NCBI GenBank assembly: GCA_001515945.1
Contig: LOER01000025.1
Location: 1-64,000 of the forward strand
Length of the DNA: 64,000 bases
Reading direction: 5' to 3'
Source of the DNA: Desulfitibacter sp. BRH_c19
GTDB lineage: Bacteria > Bacillota > DSM-16504 > Desulfitibacterales > Desulfitibacteraceae
In this document: one piece after another, positions 63,386 to 64,000 of the stretch
How positions within the stretch are numbered: the first letter of the stretch is position 1
How the letters are laid out: each line of letters opens with the position of its first letter
Notes under the pieces: model-generated
What the model saw: only the letters and a program-made list of their open reading frames with translations
Database searches by the model: none
Told to the model about the DNA's origin: nothing
Made by a program: the position numbers and the translations under genes

Positions 63386-64000
63386 ATGTCCTTAATGGAT
63401 AGGTTAGAAAAAAGTCCAGTAGCTACAAAGAGAAAAGATTTTGGAAGCATAATTAATACAGGGTCAACTGAAAAAGAAGCATATCAAGAATTAAAAAAGG
63501 AGCTTCATTTAAAAATTATTAAGGAGCTTGGAAAAACTGAAAGAAATAAGGAAAAGCCTGAAAAGGATATGCAAGAAAAGATAGTTGAACTAGTAGACCA
63601 ACAAAATATCTATCTGCCTAGGGCTGAAAAGCAACAGCTGGTAAAAGACATGCTTGATGAGATAAATGGATTGGGTCCAATAACATGCCTCATGGAAGAT
63701 GAAACTATCACAGAGATAATGGTAAATGGTCCGGATCAGGTTTACATTGAGAGAAAGGGTAAGCTTGAATTAACAAATGTAAGATTTCGTGATGATGAGC
63801 ATGTAATGCACATCATCGAGAAGATTGTTTCGCCAATCGGAAGAAGGATTGATGAAAGTATGCCTATGGTGGATGCACGACTACTAGATGGATCAAGGGT
63901 AAATTGTGTTATTCCTCCTTTATCTTTAACTGGGCCAACAATTACCATAAGAAAATTTTCAAAGGAACCGTTTAAAATGGTAGATCTGATTCGCTTTGGT
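63386..64000 (+). CDS. cpaF: Tad secretion ATPase CpaF/TadA (5' part)
   Basis: The first 205 codons, open to the right edge. After a charged N-terminal helix region the sequence has LVKDMLDEINGLGPITCLME, ETITEIMVNGPDQVYIERKG, and SLTGPTITIRKFSKEPFKMV, the N-terminal domain of VirB11-like Tad ATPases that power pilin export. Walker motifs lie beyond the window. It starts three bases after cpaE; tadB and tadC would be expected next. Confidence 0.92.
   Translation, partial: MSLMDRLEKSPVATKRKDFGSIINTGSTEKEAYQELKKELHLKIIKELGKTERNKEKPEKDMQEKIVELVDQQNIYLPRAEKQQLVKDMLDEINGLGPITCLMEDETITEIMVNGPDQVYIERKGKLELTNVRFRDDEHVMHIIEKIVSPIGRRIDESMPMVDARLLDGSRVNCVIPPLSLTGPTITIRKFSKEPFKMVDLIRFG

Overview
The window is AT-rich chromosomal DNA from an endospore-forming, anaerobic-type Firmicute of the class Clostridia. 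The evidence is spoIIP, yqfC and yqfD, low-GC-type translation signals with many TTG and GTG starts, a CIRCE/HrcA heat-shock operon, a glycyl-tRNA T-box leader, and a pyruvate phosphate dikinase with its regulator. The gene order follows the conserved Firmicutes block comEC-holA-rpsT-spoIIP-lepA-hemW-hrcA-grpE-dnaK-dnaJ-prmA-rsmE-mtaB-hit-rpsU-nfeD-floA-yqfC-yqfD-phoH-pgpH-ybeY-dgkA-cdd-era-recO-glyQS-ccpN-ppsR-ppdK-dgt-dnaG-rpoD-trmK-nif3. I cannot name the species.

Region 1 (1-6500): the tail of comEC, then a decaying accessory block that separates comEC from holA. It holds a frameshifted HEPN/MNT toxin-antitoxin pair, an M19 dipeptidase remnant, a FemAB-type aminoacyltransferase, a spermidine-synthase-like protein, a frameshifted second murE, a HepT-type HEPN remnant and a solitary MreB paralog. 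Region 2 (6600-12700): holA, rpsT, a 35-codon gene, and an ATP-grasp ligase beside an N5-(carboxyethyl)ornithine-synthase-like dehydrogenase. That pair sits where many Clostridia carry gpr. A holin-4-family membrane protein and spoIIP follow. Region 3 (12700-27800): murJ, lepA, hemW and the stress operon hrcA-chaperonin-grpE-dnaK-dnaJ-prmA-rsmE-mtaB, then hit and rpsU. The chaperonin is archaeal-like (group II/III), not GroEL.

Region 4 (28000-41000): nfeD-floA membrane-organisation pair, the yqf sporulation genes, phoH, pgpH, ybeY, dgkA, a DUF502 protein, a DUF881 protein, cdd, era and recO. The operon is interrupted by highly folded intergenic repeats. Region 5 (41000-50900): a T-box leader carrying an extra GGGGACAT-type repeat insertion, glyQS, the CcpN-like/PpsR/PPDK carbon-control module, tatC and dgt. 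Region 6 (50900-55140): an 815-bp non-coding stretch with a candidate structured RNA, dnaG-rpoD, and a four-tRNA cluster (Asn, Met-type CAT, Glu, Val).

Region 7 (55280-64000): trmK, nif3, a zinc-ribbon coiled-coil protein, an RNase HI, the DegS-DegU two-component system, and the start of a Tad/Flp pilus locus (flp, tadV, tadE, cpaB, a receiver-CpaE fusion, and cpaF cut by the window edge).

The most interesting points are: the archaeal-like chaperonin under CIRCE control; the uncharacterised ATP-grasp/opine-dehydrogenase pair with a possible small upstream transcript; the dispersed structured intergenic elements; the T-box with a nested repeat; and a candidate ncRNA upstream of dnaG. No computation or database search was run. 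Family calls rest on motif and gene-order recognition.
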